Of a DNA stretch of 64,000 nt, positions 46,754 through 55,424 are shown one piece after another (position 1 is the first letter of the stretch; every line of letters starts with the position of its first letter). The stretch is from Methylobacterium oryzihabitans. GTDB taxonomy: Bacteria > Pseudomonadota > Alphaproteobacteria > Rhizobiales > Beijerinckiaceae. The stretch lies in NCBI RefSeq assembly GCF_004004555.2, contig NZ_SACP01000016.1:62001-126000 (forward strand). The letters are read 5' to 3'. Position numbers and translations under genes: made by a program. The notes under the pieces are model-generated. The model searched no databases. It saw nothing but the letters and a program-made list of their open reading frames with translations, and was not told where the DNA came from.

Positions 46754-49700
46754 ATGGCGAAACGGATCCGCAAGGGCATCGGCGCGCGCGTCGCCGGGTT
46801 CCTCCACGACTGGTCGATCCCGCGCCAGATCGCCGGCGAGAGCGTGATGAGCACGGCCGCCCGCAGCCGGACCTCGGAGACGCTGCGGCCGCGGCTGGAG
46901 GAGGCCGACCGGGTCGGGACCGGGATCTGCCCGTTCTGCGCCGTCGGCTGCGGCCAGCTCATCTACGCCAAGCAGGGCCGGCCGATCCACGTCGAGGGCG
47001 ACCCGCGCTCGCCGGTCAACCAGGGCACCCTGTGCCCGAAGGGCGCCGGCACCCTCGGCATGCTGCTGTCGCCCGAGCGGGTCAGCACCGTGCTCTATCG
47101 CGCACCGCGCGCGACCGAGTGGGAGGTCAAGCCCCTCGACTGGGCGATGGAGCGGATCGCGCAGCGCACCAAGCGGGCCCGCGACGAGACCTTCGCCGAG
47201 ACCCTGCCGGACGGGCGCCGGGTCAACCACACCCTCGGCCTCGGCTCGCTCGGCGGCGCGACGATGGACAACGAGGAGAACTACCTCATCAAGAAGCTGT
47301 TCGGCGGCGGCCTCGGCATGCTGAACATCGAGAACCAGGCCCGGATCTGACACTCGTCCTCGGTGCCCAGTCTGGGCACCTCCTTCGGACGCGGTGCGGC
47401 CACGATGGCGCTGTGGGACCTCGCCAACAGCGACTGCATCCTGGTGATGGGCTCCAACATGGCGGAGAACCATCCGGTCGGCTTCCGCTTCGTGGTCGAG
47501 GCGCAGCGCCGCGGCGCGACGGTGATCCACGTCGATCCGCGCTTCACCCGCACCAGCGCGCTCGCCGACCTCTACGCGCCGATCCGCGCCGGCTCGGACA
47601 TCGCGTTCCTCGGCGGCATCATCCGGCACATCCTCGAGAACGATCTCTGGTTCCGCGACTTCGCGCTCGCCTACACCAACATCGCCCACATCATCGCCGA
47701 CGGCTATGCCGGCCCCGACGAGGCCGACGGGCTGTTCTCGGGCTTCGACCGCGAGTCCGGCAGCTACAGCCACGACACCTGGCAATATGCCGGCAAGACC
47801 GTCCCGTCGCCGGTCTCCGAGCACCGGGTGAAGATGCAGGAATCGTCGAAGGACGGCGATTTCGAGAGCATGAGCGAGGGACCGCCGCCGACCGACCCGA
47901 CCCTGCAGCACCCGAACTGCGTCTACCAGATCCTGCGGCGGCACTACGCCCGCTACACGCCCGAGATGGTCGAGCGCGTCACCGGCTGCCCGCGCGAGAC
48001 CTTCCTGAAGGTCGCCGACGCGCTCGCGCGCAATTCCGGCCGCGAGCGCACCGGGGCGATCTGCTACGCGGTCGGCTGGACGCACCATTCGGTCGGGGTG
48101 CAGATCATCCGCGCCGCCTCGATTGTCCAGGGCCTGCTCGGCAATGTCGGCCGGCCCGGCGGCGGCATCATGGCGTTGCGCGGCCATGTCAGCATCCAGG
48201 GATCGACCGACATCCCGACCCTCTACAACATGCTGCCGACCTACCTGCCGCAGCCGAACGTCTTCCACGACCATGCCACCCTCGCCGACTACCTGAACGT
48301 CGAGACCCCGGCGACCGGCTGGTGGGCGAACATGCCGAAATACGTCGTGAGCCTGCTGAAGGCCTGGTACGGCGAGGCCGCGACCGCGGCGAACGACTGG
48401 TGCTACCCGTTCCTCCCGAAGCTCACCGGCGACCTGTCGCAGGAGCCGATGACGCTGGCGATGGCGAGCGGCGTGATGCGGGGCCAGTTCGTCCTCGGGC
48501 AGAACCCGCTGGTCGGCGCGGTCAACGCCGACTTCGTCGAGCGCGGGCTCGGCAAGCTCGAATGGCTGGTGGTGCGCGACTTCGCCATGACCGAGACGGC
48601 GAACTTCTGGCAGAAGGGCCGCCTGATCGCGCGCGGCGAATTGCGGCCGGAGGAGATCGAGACCGAGGTGTTCTTCCTGCCGGCGGCGATGCCCGGCGAG
48701 AAGGACGGTTCGGTGACCAACACCAGCCGGCTCGTGCAGTGGCACGACAAGGTCTGCGAGGCGCCCGGCGACAGCCGCTCCGACCTGTGGTTCATCTACC
48801 ACCTCGGCAAGCGCCTCAAGCAGCTCTACGCCGACAGCGCCGAGACCCGCGACGGACCGATCCAGGCCCTGACCTGGGACTACCCGGAGCACGGCGCGCA
48901 GCGCGAGCCGGAGGCCGAGGCGGTCCTGCGCGAGATCAACGGCTACCGGGTCGCCACCGGCGAGCAGGTGCCGAGCTACAAGGAGCTGAAGGACGACGGC
49001 TCCACCGCCTGCGGTGGCTGGATGTATTGCGGCATCTATCCGAAGGCCGGCCACAACGTCGCGCGCTCGCGGGTGCCGGACGGTCCGGACGGGCCGGGCT
49101 CGCATCTCGGCTGGGCGTTCGCGTGGCCGTCGAACCGGCGCACGCTCTACAACCGCGCCTCCGCCGACCCGGAGGGCCGGCCGTGGTCGCAGGCCAAGCG
49201 GATGATCTGGTGGGACGAGGCGTCGGAACGCTGGACCGGCCTCGACGTGCCGGACTTCGTCGAGACCAAGCGGCCCGACTACCGCCCCGACTGGTCGCAG
49301 CGCCCGCACGGCATGGACGCCCTCGGCGGCGACGACCCGTTCATCATGGAGGCGGACGGCAAGAGCCAGCTCTTCGTGCCGTCGGGCCTGAAGGACGGAC
49401 CGCTGCCGACGCATTACGAACCGATCGAGAGCCCGGTCGACAACCCGCTCTACCGGCGCCAGATCAACCCGACGGCGCAGATCTGGGAGCAGGACGGCAA
49501 CCGCCTGAACCCGCACGGCGACCCGCGCTTCCCCTACGTGTTCACCACCTACCGGCTGACCGAGTTGCATTGCGGCGGCGTGCCGACCCGGGTGATGCCG
49601 CACACCGCCGAGTTGCAGCCGGAGGCGTTCGTGGAGGTGTCGCCGGAACTGGCCGAGGAACTCGGCATCCGCCATCTCGGCTGGACGGTGCTGTCGTCGC

Positions 49701-49942
49701 TGCGCGGCGAGATCGAGGTGAAGGCGATGGTCACCGAGCGATTGCGGCCGCTGCGCATCGACGGCCGGATCGTGCATCAGGTCGGGATGCCGTGGGTGTT
49801 CGGCCGGGAGGGCTACGCGCGGGGCGCGGTCGCCAACGTCCTGCTGGCGATCACCGGGGACGCCAATACCAGCATCCACACCACCAAGGCGGTGACCTGC
49901 GGCCTGCGCCCGGGGCGGATCGCGACGGGAGCGCGCCGGTGA
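46754..49942 (+). CDS. fdnG: Formate dehydrogenase catalytic (alpha) subunit with selenocysteine at an in-frame UGA
   Basis: 1062 residues if UGA at 47348-47350 is read as Sec199. Both halves are in the same frame and homology runs straight through it: NIENQARI-U-HSSSVPSLGTSFGRGAA, matching the E. coli FdnG context ARVUHGPTVA around U196. [4Fe-4S] cysteines are C59, C62, C66 (CPFCAVGC) and C94 (LCPKGAG). Molybdopterin regions include MGSNMAENHPVGFRF, GWTHHSVGVQIIRAA and the C-terminal DANTSIHTTKAVTCG. The enzyme oxidises formate to CO2. The N-terminus (MAKRIRKGIGARVAG) has no Tat twin-arginine signal, so the active site may face the cytoplasm. The ATG at 46754 is best; 46848 is an alternative. 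Confidence 0.93.
47355..47391 (+). promoter_or_regulatory. Bacterial SECIS-like hairpin downstream of the UGA codon
   Basis: Starts four bases after the UGA. Lower stem CGTCC (47355-47359) / GGACG (47387-47391), an internal loop, then a perfect 7-bp upper stem GGTGCCC (47362-47368) / GGGCACC (47374-47380) with apical loop AGTCT. The loop centre is 19-23 bases after UGA. Its GTCT resembles the GGUCU apical loop recognised by SelB in E. coli fdhF and fdnG. Confidence 0.85.
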
Positions 49943-50238
49943 CGGCCGGCGGCGACCATCCCGGGCGCGAGGCCCTCACCGCCCTCGACGCGGCGCTGGC
50001 GCAGCGCCCGCACAAGGACCACTCGTCGCTGTCGCAGGCGACGACCTGCCTGTGCGCGTTCCGCGACAATCTCATCGCGGCGGGCCGGGACGGCCGCCCG
50101 AGCCCTGACATGATGCGGCTCAACGCGATCATCAGCGTCGTATTGGCGGGTCATTTCCCGCTCGGGGCGGTCCCGTGGGACGAACTGGTGCTCGCCCGGG
50201 GATGGCTCGCCGATCTCGTAGCGGATGCCGACGGCTGA
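49939..50238 (+). CDS. Small cytoplasmic protein coupled to the formate dehydrogenase alpha subunit
   Basis: 99 residues; GTG start overlaps the alpha-subunit stop (GTGA), so translation is coupled. Sequence features: RPHKDHSSLSQATTCLCAF, then LIAAGRDGRPSPDMMRLNAIISVVLAGHFPLG and a C-terminal helix LARGWLADLVADADG. Predicted soluble and helical. Not a recognised family for me; the position suggests a dedicated accessory or maturation factor. Confidence 0.72.
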   Translation: MTAGGDHPGREALTALDAALAQRPHKDHSSLSQATTCLCAFRDNLIAAGRDGRPSPDMMRLNAIISVVLAGHFPLGAVPWDELVLARGWLADLVADADG

Positions 50239-50254
50239 CGCCGCCGGCGCGGAC

Positions 50255-50488
50255 TCAGCGGATCCGCCCGGGCCGGGTCGGCTCGAACACGATCTTGCGG
50301 TGGAAGGCGCACCAGCTCTTGCCGTCCGGAACCGGAGCGCCGCAGCAGACGGCGCGGTCGTTCGGCTCGCCGATGATGAACTTGCAGACGAAGGCCCCCG
50401 ACTGCGCGAAGGGCACGCGAAGCTCCGGCGAGGGCTCCTCGACGGAATCGGCGGAGACGAGATGCGACATGCGCACGAGCTGGTTCAT
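50255..50488 (-). CDS. Small protein with a GcrA C-terminal-like domain
   Basis: 77 residues. The second half, CKFIIGEPNDRAVCCGAP then DGKSWCAFHRKIVFEP, follows the GcrA pattern (C-K-x-x-x-G-x-P, C-G, W/Y-C-x-x-H, x-x-P). In GcrA this C-terminal part binds sigma-70 and sits behind an N-terminal helix-turn-helix, which is absent here. A C/H-rich zinc-binding fold is likely. A shorter start at 50470 is possible. It converges with the small formate dehydrogenase gene. Confidence 0.68.
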   Translation of the reverse strand: MNQLVRMSHLVSADSVEEPSPELRVPFAQSGAFVCKFIIGEPNDRAVCCGAPVPDGKSWCAFHRKIVFEPTRPGRIR

Positions 50489-50955
50489 CAGGGGCTGACT
50501 CGTTGACCCGCGCGGAGGGCAGGCCGGTTCGGGGTTCCGACAAGGCCGCCGTCCTTGGAACCCAAGCCCGCGACGGCGGGTCCGCATGGGTCGCAGGGAC
50601 GGCGTATCCGCTGCTATGTGGGGAGAGTAGGCCAAAACACAAGGGCCCGGAGCTTGATAGCCCCGTCCTTCACCCTGCACAATAGCCTGCTTCACCTTGA
50701 AGCGAGGTAAACGATCGTCGATCCGGGAGGGGTGGACCATCGTTCCCTTCGGGGGACGCCGCCTCCGTCGTCCGCTGCCCGGGATCGTCGAACGGGCCGC
50801 CGGCGGAGACGACCCGATTGTGCGTGATTCGCGCGCGGCTGCAAAGTCGATGACGCAGGGTTGTCCGGATTGCTTCGCAATGCGGGAACCGGTTTCGCTC
50901 AAGTGCCGCGCGAGCTGGTGATACGATTTTCGGAACTGATCGTCCGACTATCGTA
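50489..50955. other. Intergenic region without a convincing gene
   Basis: 467 bases between the GcrA-like gene and the Anbu gene. An open frame at 50503-50685 on the plus strand has no recognisable features. The right end (50872-50958) is a copy of the palindromic repeat described separately. Nothing else seen. Confidence 0.5.
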
Positions 50956-50958
50956 TCA
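50872..50958. repeat. Palindromic repeat, copy 2 (stop-codon hairpin)
   Basis: Homologous to 43293-43398: GCTTCGCAATGC, GGTTTCGCTCA, then the palindrome TGATACGAT (50919-50927) against ATCGTATCA (50950-50958), with GAACTGATCGTCC inside. The right arm contains the minus-strand stop codon of the Anbu gene at exactly the equivalent position to copy 1. Confidence 0.7.
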
Positions 50959-51705
50959 GTCCGTGGTCGGATCGTAGGGCGGGCGCGGAATCGCCCGGTG
51001 GGCCGCCCGCAGGGCCGCCGACCAGCGCTCGCGCAGGTCGTGGAAATACGGTTCGCCGGCCTCGATCCGGTGCAGCACCTCGGTGCGGCAGGTGTTGCGC
51101 CGGATCACCGTGAGATCGATCGGCAGCCCGACGCCGAGGTTCGACCGCATGGTCGAATCCATCGAGATCAGCCCGACCTTCAGGGCGTCGTAGACGTCGG
51201 TCTTGAACGTCACGGCGCGGTCGAGGATCGGCTTGCCGTACTTGTGCTCGCCGATCTGCAGGAACGGCGCGTCCTGGCTGCAGGCGATGAAGTTGCCGGC
51301 CGAGTAGATCATGTAGAGCCGCATCGGCCCGTCGCCGATCTGGCCGCCGAACAGGAACGACACCTCGAAGCGCAGTTGCGCCGCCTCGAAGCCCTCGCGC
51401 TCGATCGCCCGCACGGTGCGGATCGCCCGGCCGATCAGTTGCGCGGCGCGGAACATCGTCGGCGCGTCGTAGATCGTCTCGGGCTTGCCAGTCTCCGGGT
51501 TCTCCACGCCCTCGGCGAGGAGGCTCAGCACCGACTGGGTCACCGAGAGGTTGCCGGCCGAGGCGAGCGCCAGCACGCGCTCGCCGGGCTTGGTGAACAT
51601 ATGCAACTTGCGATAGGTCGAGATGTCGTCGAGACCCGCATTGGTGCGGGTGTCGGCGATCATGACGAGGCCTTCCTCGACCAGGATCCCGACGCAATAG
51701 GTCAT
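50956..51705 (-). CDS. Anbu: proteasome-related peptidase
   Basis: 249 residues. Starts MTYCVGILVEEGLVMIADT, so after Met removal Thr is the N-terminal nucleophile, as in proteasome beta subunits and HslV; RTNAGLDDIS and the SAGNLSVTQSV segment are Anbu-specific. Anbu assembles into a helical or ring self-compartmentalising structure with weak or undefined peptidase activity. It is last in a minus-strand array with transglutaminase-like, alpha-E and ATP-grasp genes, a known conserved association. Its stop codon lies inside a dispersed palindromic repeat. Confidence 0.93.
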   Translation of the reverse strand: MTYCVGILVEEGLVMIADTRTNAGLDDISTYRKLHMFTKPGERVLALASAGNLSVTQSVLSLLAEGVENPETGKPETIYDAPTMFRAAQLIGRAIRTVRAIEREGFEAAQLRFEVSFLFGGQIGDGPMRLYMIYSAGNFIACSQDAPFLQIGEHKYGKPILDRAVTFKTDVYDALKVGLISMDSTMRSNLGVGLPIDLTVIRRNTCRTEVLHRIEAGEPYFHDLRERWSAALRAAHRAIPRPPYDPTTD

Positions 51706-51850
51706 CGCTCGCCCCCTCGACTCCCGGCCGTGCCTGCCCCCGGGACAGGCGGCACCCTTGCGCAGACGCCGCCGGGGGTCCAGCCGAAACAGCGGGCACA
51801 GACGAGGGTGCCGGGGAAGCGTGGCGGGTAATCCACGCTTGCGCGGCGAA

Positions 51851-52684
51851 TCAGGACTGGGATTGCGCCTGGGCCTGCCCGCGGGCGTCGTCCACCCGCA
51901 CCCGCACGGTGAGCGTCTCGGTGCCGCCGCCGGTGCGGCTGCCGCGCACCGGGCCGGCATCGAGGTAGTCGAGGCCGACCGCGACCCGCAGATGCGCGCT
52001 GGTGGTCGAGATGCCGAAGCTCGGGTCGAACCCGACCCAGCCGAGATCCGGGACCAGCGCCTCGGCCCAGGCGTGGCCGGCGGCCTGATCGACGCCGTCG
52101 GGGCGGTAATGGTAGCCCGAGACGTAGCGGGCCGGGATCTCGAGGTGGCGAGCGGCGGCGACGAAGATATGGGCGAGGTCCTGCCCGACGCCCTCGCGCA
52201 GGGCGAAGGCTTCCGCCGCGGTGCTGCCGGAATCGGTCGGGCCGGGGGCGAAGCGGACTTCCTGGTGGACCGCGCCGACGAGGCGGTGCAGCAGGGCGAG
52301 CCGGTCGCCGCCGGCCACCGCCACGCCGTCGGCGAAGCCTCCGATCGCCGGGTCGGCGGAGGCGAAGCGCGATTCGCGCAGGTAGAACGGATCGGGCAGC
52401 CGCTCGACCGTGCCGCGGACGATTCCCGCGGTGTCGGCGGTCTCGACCTCGCCGGTGACGCGCACCGTCAGGGCATCCGAGGGTCCGTCGGCGCTGAAGA
52501 CGTGGACGACGTTGCCGTAGCCGTCCTCTCGGCGGCTGAGCCGGCCGTCCACCGACGGCTCGATGCGCCAGGACCGGACGTGCTGCCCGTCATGGTCGCG
52601 CGGGGTGAGCCGCAGGATCTGGATCAGACCGCGGGCGAGGGATTCGTACTGGTAGACGGTCTCGTGGACGACGCGGATGCGCAT
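51851..52684 (-). CDS. Transglutaminase-like protein of the Anbu operon, catalytic Cys replaced by Gly
   Basis: 277 residues, N-terminal beta domain (MRIRVVHETVYQYES, typical of bacterial transglutaminase-like proteins) plus core. The usual GVCQDxAH is here REGVGQDLAHIF: the codon is GGG, so the nucleophile Cys is Gly. The His (GHAWAEALV) and Asp (WVGFDPSFG) of the triad remain. The protein is therefore probably not a cysteine protease or transglutaminase, but may bind the same substrate. The ATG at 52684 fits the family N-terminus. Part of the Anbu/alpha-E/ATP-grasp gene set. Confidence 0.87.
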   Translation of the reverse strand: MRIRVVHETVYQYESLARGLIQILRLTPRDHDGQHVRSWRIEPSVDGRLSRREDGYGNVVHVFSADGPSDALTVRVTGEVETADTAGIVRGTVERLPDPFYLRESRFASADPAIGGFADGVAVAGGDRLALLHRLVGAVHQEVRFAPGPTDSGSTAAEAFALREGVGQDLAHIFVAAARHLEIPARYVSGYHYRPDGVDQAAGHAWAEALVPDLGWVGFDPSFGISTTSAHLRVAVGLDYLDAGPVRGSRTGGGTETLTVRVRVDDARGQAQAQSQS

Positions 52685-52872
52685 GGTCGGACAACGCCCG
52701 GGGCCGTTCTGGAGAAGCGGCACAGTATGACGGAGACGGGGCGGTTCCGGGAAGGGCCGATGGGCCGCTCCCGGAGGAAAAGTCTGGATGGAGGTCATCG
52801 CCGGAAGATGGGGGCTGCCGATGCCCTGCCAATCCGGGGTGCGACCCCGCTACCCAGGAGGAACCCGCGCGG

Positions 52873-53817
52873 TCAGCAGAGATACTGCTCGATGATCGCG
52901 GCCCCGAGGCGGTTATTCTCGGCGATGAAGCCCTGGATGAACTCGTGCAGGCCGGTGGAGAAGATCTCCTCGATCGACTGCCCGTCGAGCTGGGCCAGCA
53001 GGTTGCTCGCCACCCGCTGGCTCGGGCCGCGCCGGCCGTAGGCGTCGGCGATGAGGTCGAGGTGGCGCACCAGCATCTCGTAGCAGTTGGCGAGCGAGCG
53101 CGGCATCTCGCGGTTCAGGATCAGCAGGTCGGCCACCAGCCAGGGCTTGACGCTCTCCCGGTAGACCCAGTGATAGGCGGTCAGCGCCGAGACCTCGCGC
53201 AGGATCGTGGTCCACTGGAAGTAGTCGAGGCTGCCGCCGACCCGCTCGGTCTCGGGCAGCAGGACGTGGTACTTCACGTCGAGGATGCGGGCGGTGTTGT
53301 CGGCGCGCTCGATCGCGACGCCGAGGCGGGTGAACCAGTAGGCGTCGTTGCGCAGCATCGTCCGGTAGGCCGAGCCGTCGAAGGCGAGCGACACCCCCTT
53401 CACCCAGTCGAGGAAGCGGGCGAATTCCTCGCGGCTGAGGTCGCGCCCCTCGTAGGAGCGCAGGTGCAGCCACGCCTCGTTGATCGCTTCCCACATCTCG
53501 ACCGTGAGCGCGGTGCGGACGCTGCGCGCGTTCTCGCGGGCGGTCTGGATGCACGAGCGGATCGAGGACGGATTGTGCGGGCTGAACGCGAGGAAGTCGC
53601 GGACGGTGTGTTCGTTGACGCTGTCGTAGTGCTGGCGGAAGACCTCGCCGTCGGCGGCCGAGGCGAGGGCGGAGGCCCACTCGCTGGCCTCGCCGCCGGC
53701 GTAGTTCGCCGGGAGGGCCGAGAGCCGCAGGGCGGCGTCGAGAAGCCGGGCGACGAAGTCGGCGCGCTCGGTATAGCGCGAGAGCCAGTACAGGTTGTCG
53801 GCGGTGCGGGAGAGCAT
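52873..53817 (-). CDS. Alpha-E domain protein (DUF403)
   Basis: 314 residues, almost all helical: MLSRTADNLYWLSRYTERADF is the family start, and TARENARSVRTAL and WTTILREVSAL are conserved. The second half has IERADNTARILDVKYH. Alpha-E proteins occur next to circularly permuted ATP-grasp enzymes and are thought to help in peptide-like bond synthesis or substrate holding; biochemical role unproven. Lies 71 bases after the ATP-grasp gene and 188 before the transglutaminase-like gene. Confidence 0.92.
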   Translation of the reverse strand: MLSRTADNLYWLSRYTERADFVARLLDAALRLSALPANYAGGEASEWASALASAADGEVFRQHYDSVNEHTVRDFLAFSPHNPSSIRSCIQTARENARSVRTALTVEMWEAINEAWLHLRSYEGRDLSREEFARFLDWVKGVSLAFDGSAYRTMLRNDAYWFTRLGVAIERADNTARILDVKYHVLLPETERVGGSLDYFQWTTILREVSALTAYHWVYRESVKPWLVADLLILNREMPRSLANCYEMLVRHLDLIADAYGRRGPSQRVASNLLAQLDGQSIEEIFSTGLHEFIQGFIAENNRLGAAIIEQYLC

Positions 53818-53888
53818 GGGAACTCGCGGCAGGTCGTCTCGGGGGCGGCCGGGGCTGTTGCATGGCTCCGGCGGGCGGGGCGTCGGCG

Positions 53889-55328
53889 TCAGCCGTCGAG
53901 CACCCAGGTGTCCTTGGTGCCGCCGCCCTGGCTGGAATTGACCACCAGGGAGCCTTCCTTCAGCGCCACCCGGGTCAGGCCGCCGGGGATGATGCGGATG
54001 TCGTCGGCGCCGGCGAGCACGAACGGGCGCAGGTCGACGTGGCGCGGCGCGACGCCCGAGGCGACGAAGGTCGGGCAGGTCGAGAGCGACAGGGTCGGCT
54101 GGGCGATGAAGCCGTCCGGCGCGTGGCGCAGCTTGCGGGCGAAATCCTCGATCTCGCGCTTGGTCGCGTGCGGGCCGACCAGCATGCCGTAGCCGCCCGA
54201 GCCGTTGACCTCCTTGACCACGAGGTCGCCGAGATTGGCCAGAACGTAGGCAAGCGCATCCTTCTCGCGGCAGCGCCAGGTCGGCACGTTGTGCAGGATC
54301 GGGTCCTCGCCGGTGAAGAACTTCACGATCTCCGGCATGTAGCTGTAGACCGCCTTGTCGTCGGCGATGCCGGTGCCGACCGCGTTGGCCAGGGTGACGC
54401 TGCCGCTCTGATAGGCGCTGATGAGGCCCGGCACGCCGAGCACCGAATCGGGCCGGAACACCAGCGGGTCGAGGAAGTCGTCGTCGATGCGCCGGTAGAT
54501 CACGTCGACCCGCCGCGGCCCTTCCGTCGTCCGCATGTAGACGACGTCGTCCTTGGTGAAGAGGTCGGACGCCTCGACGAGCTCGACCCCGAGCTTGTCG
54601 GCGAGGAACGAGTGCTCGTAGAACGCGGAGTTGAAGCGGCCGGGGGTGAGCAGCACCACGGTCGGGTCCTGCGCCGCGGTCTTGGGCGCGAGGCTGCGCA
54701 GGGTGGCCAGCAGCGCGTCCGGGTAGGCCTCGACCGGCGAGACCCGGTGGCGCGAGAACAGCTCGGGGAACAGCCGCAGCATCACCTCTCGGTTCTCCAG
54801 CATGTAGGAGACGCCCGACGGGGTGCGGGCGTTGTCCTCCAGCACGAAGAACTCGTCCTCGCCGGTGCGGACGATGTCGATGCCGGCGATGTGGACGTAC
54901 TTGTCGTGCGGGACCTGGAAGTCCCGCATCTCCAGCCGGTAATGCGGGTTGCGGTAGACGAGGTCGCCCGGGATGACTCCGGCCTTGATGCATTCCTGCG
55001 GTCCGTAGATGTCGGCCAGGAAGGCGTTGAGCGCGGTCACCCGCTGCTTGAGCCCGCGCTCCAGGAAGCCCCATTCCGGCTTGGTCAGCACCCGCGGGAT
55101 GATGTCGAACGGGATCAGCCGCTCGGTCGACTCGCTGTCGCCGTAGACCGCGAAGGTGATTCCGATCCGCCGGAAGAAGAGTTCCGCCTGGCTGCGCCGG
55201 GTGTCGAAATGTTCCGGCGGCGTGGTGTCGAGCCAGTTCTTCAGTGCGGCGTAAGCCTCGCGCACCGCGGCCGCCTCGGTTCCGCTCCCCTTGAGTCCGT
55301 CCATCTCGTCGAACGCGCTGAGCGGCAT
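53889..55328 (-). CDS. Circularly permuted ATP-grasp protein (DUF404/DUF407)
   Basis: 479 residues. Family landmarks: ERLIPFDIIPRVLTKPEW, LNAFLADIYG, HIAGIDIVRTGEDEFFVLEDNARTPSGVSYMLENR and VVKEVNGSGGYGM, the last resembling the ATP-grasp nucleotide loop. ATP-grasp enzymes join carboxylates and amines through acyl-phosphates, so it may make a peptide tag or small peptide that the Anbu particle handles. First gene of the minus-strand Anbu operon, with ATG at 55328. Confidence 0.93.
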   Translation of the reverse strand: MPLSAFDEMDGLKGSGTEAAAVREAYAALKNWLDTTPPEHFDTRRSQAELFFRRIGITFAVYGDSESTERLIPFDIIPRVLTKPEWGFLERGLKQRVTALNAFLADIYGPQECIKAGVIPGDLVYRNPHYRLEMRDFQVPHDKYVHIAGIDIVRTGEDEFFVLEDNARTPSGVSYMLENREVMLRLFPELFSRHRVSPVEAYPDALLATLRSLAPKTAAQDPTVVLLTPGRFNSAFYEHSFLADKLGVELVEASDLFTKDDVVYMRTTEGPRRVDVIYRRIDDDFLDPLVFRPDSVLGVPGLISAYQSGSVTLANAVGTGIADDKAVYSYMPEIVKFFTGEDPILHNVPTWRCREKDALAYVLANLGDLVVKEVNGSGGYGMLVGPHATKREIEDFARKLRHAPDGFIAQPTLSLSTCPTFVASGVAPRHVDLRPFVLAGADDIRIIPGGLTRVALKEGSLVVNSSQGGGTKDTWVLDG

Positions 55329-55424
55329 GTGCGTCCCTCTCTATTTGCGCCGAAGCTAGACGCAAGACGGGGGCCAAGGCAAAGGAAATGCGGCGCCCGG
55401 CGGCGGCGTTCCACGGTCCATGCG

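Noticed and set aside
46754-47350. Formate dehydrogenase alpha subunit as a pseudogene or two separate genes split by a stop at 47348
   Set aside because: Frame and homology continue across the TGA, the position equals the known selenocysteine site, and a SECIS-like hairpin follows at the right distance.
45440-49879. A 1479-codon open frame on the minus strand opposite the formate dehydrogenase alpha subunit
   Set aside because: Only its last 300 codons (the iron-sulfur subunit) encode a recognisable protein; the rest is low-complexity Arg/Ala/Gly/Val-rich text typical of antisense frames in GC-rich DNA.
50503-50685. A 60-codon open frame between the GcrA-like and Anbu genes
   Set aside because: No ribosome-binding site, no recognisable features, and the region otherwise contains repeats.
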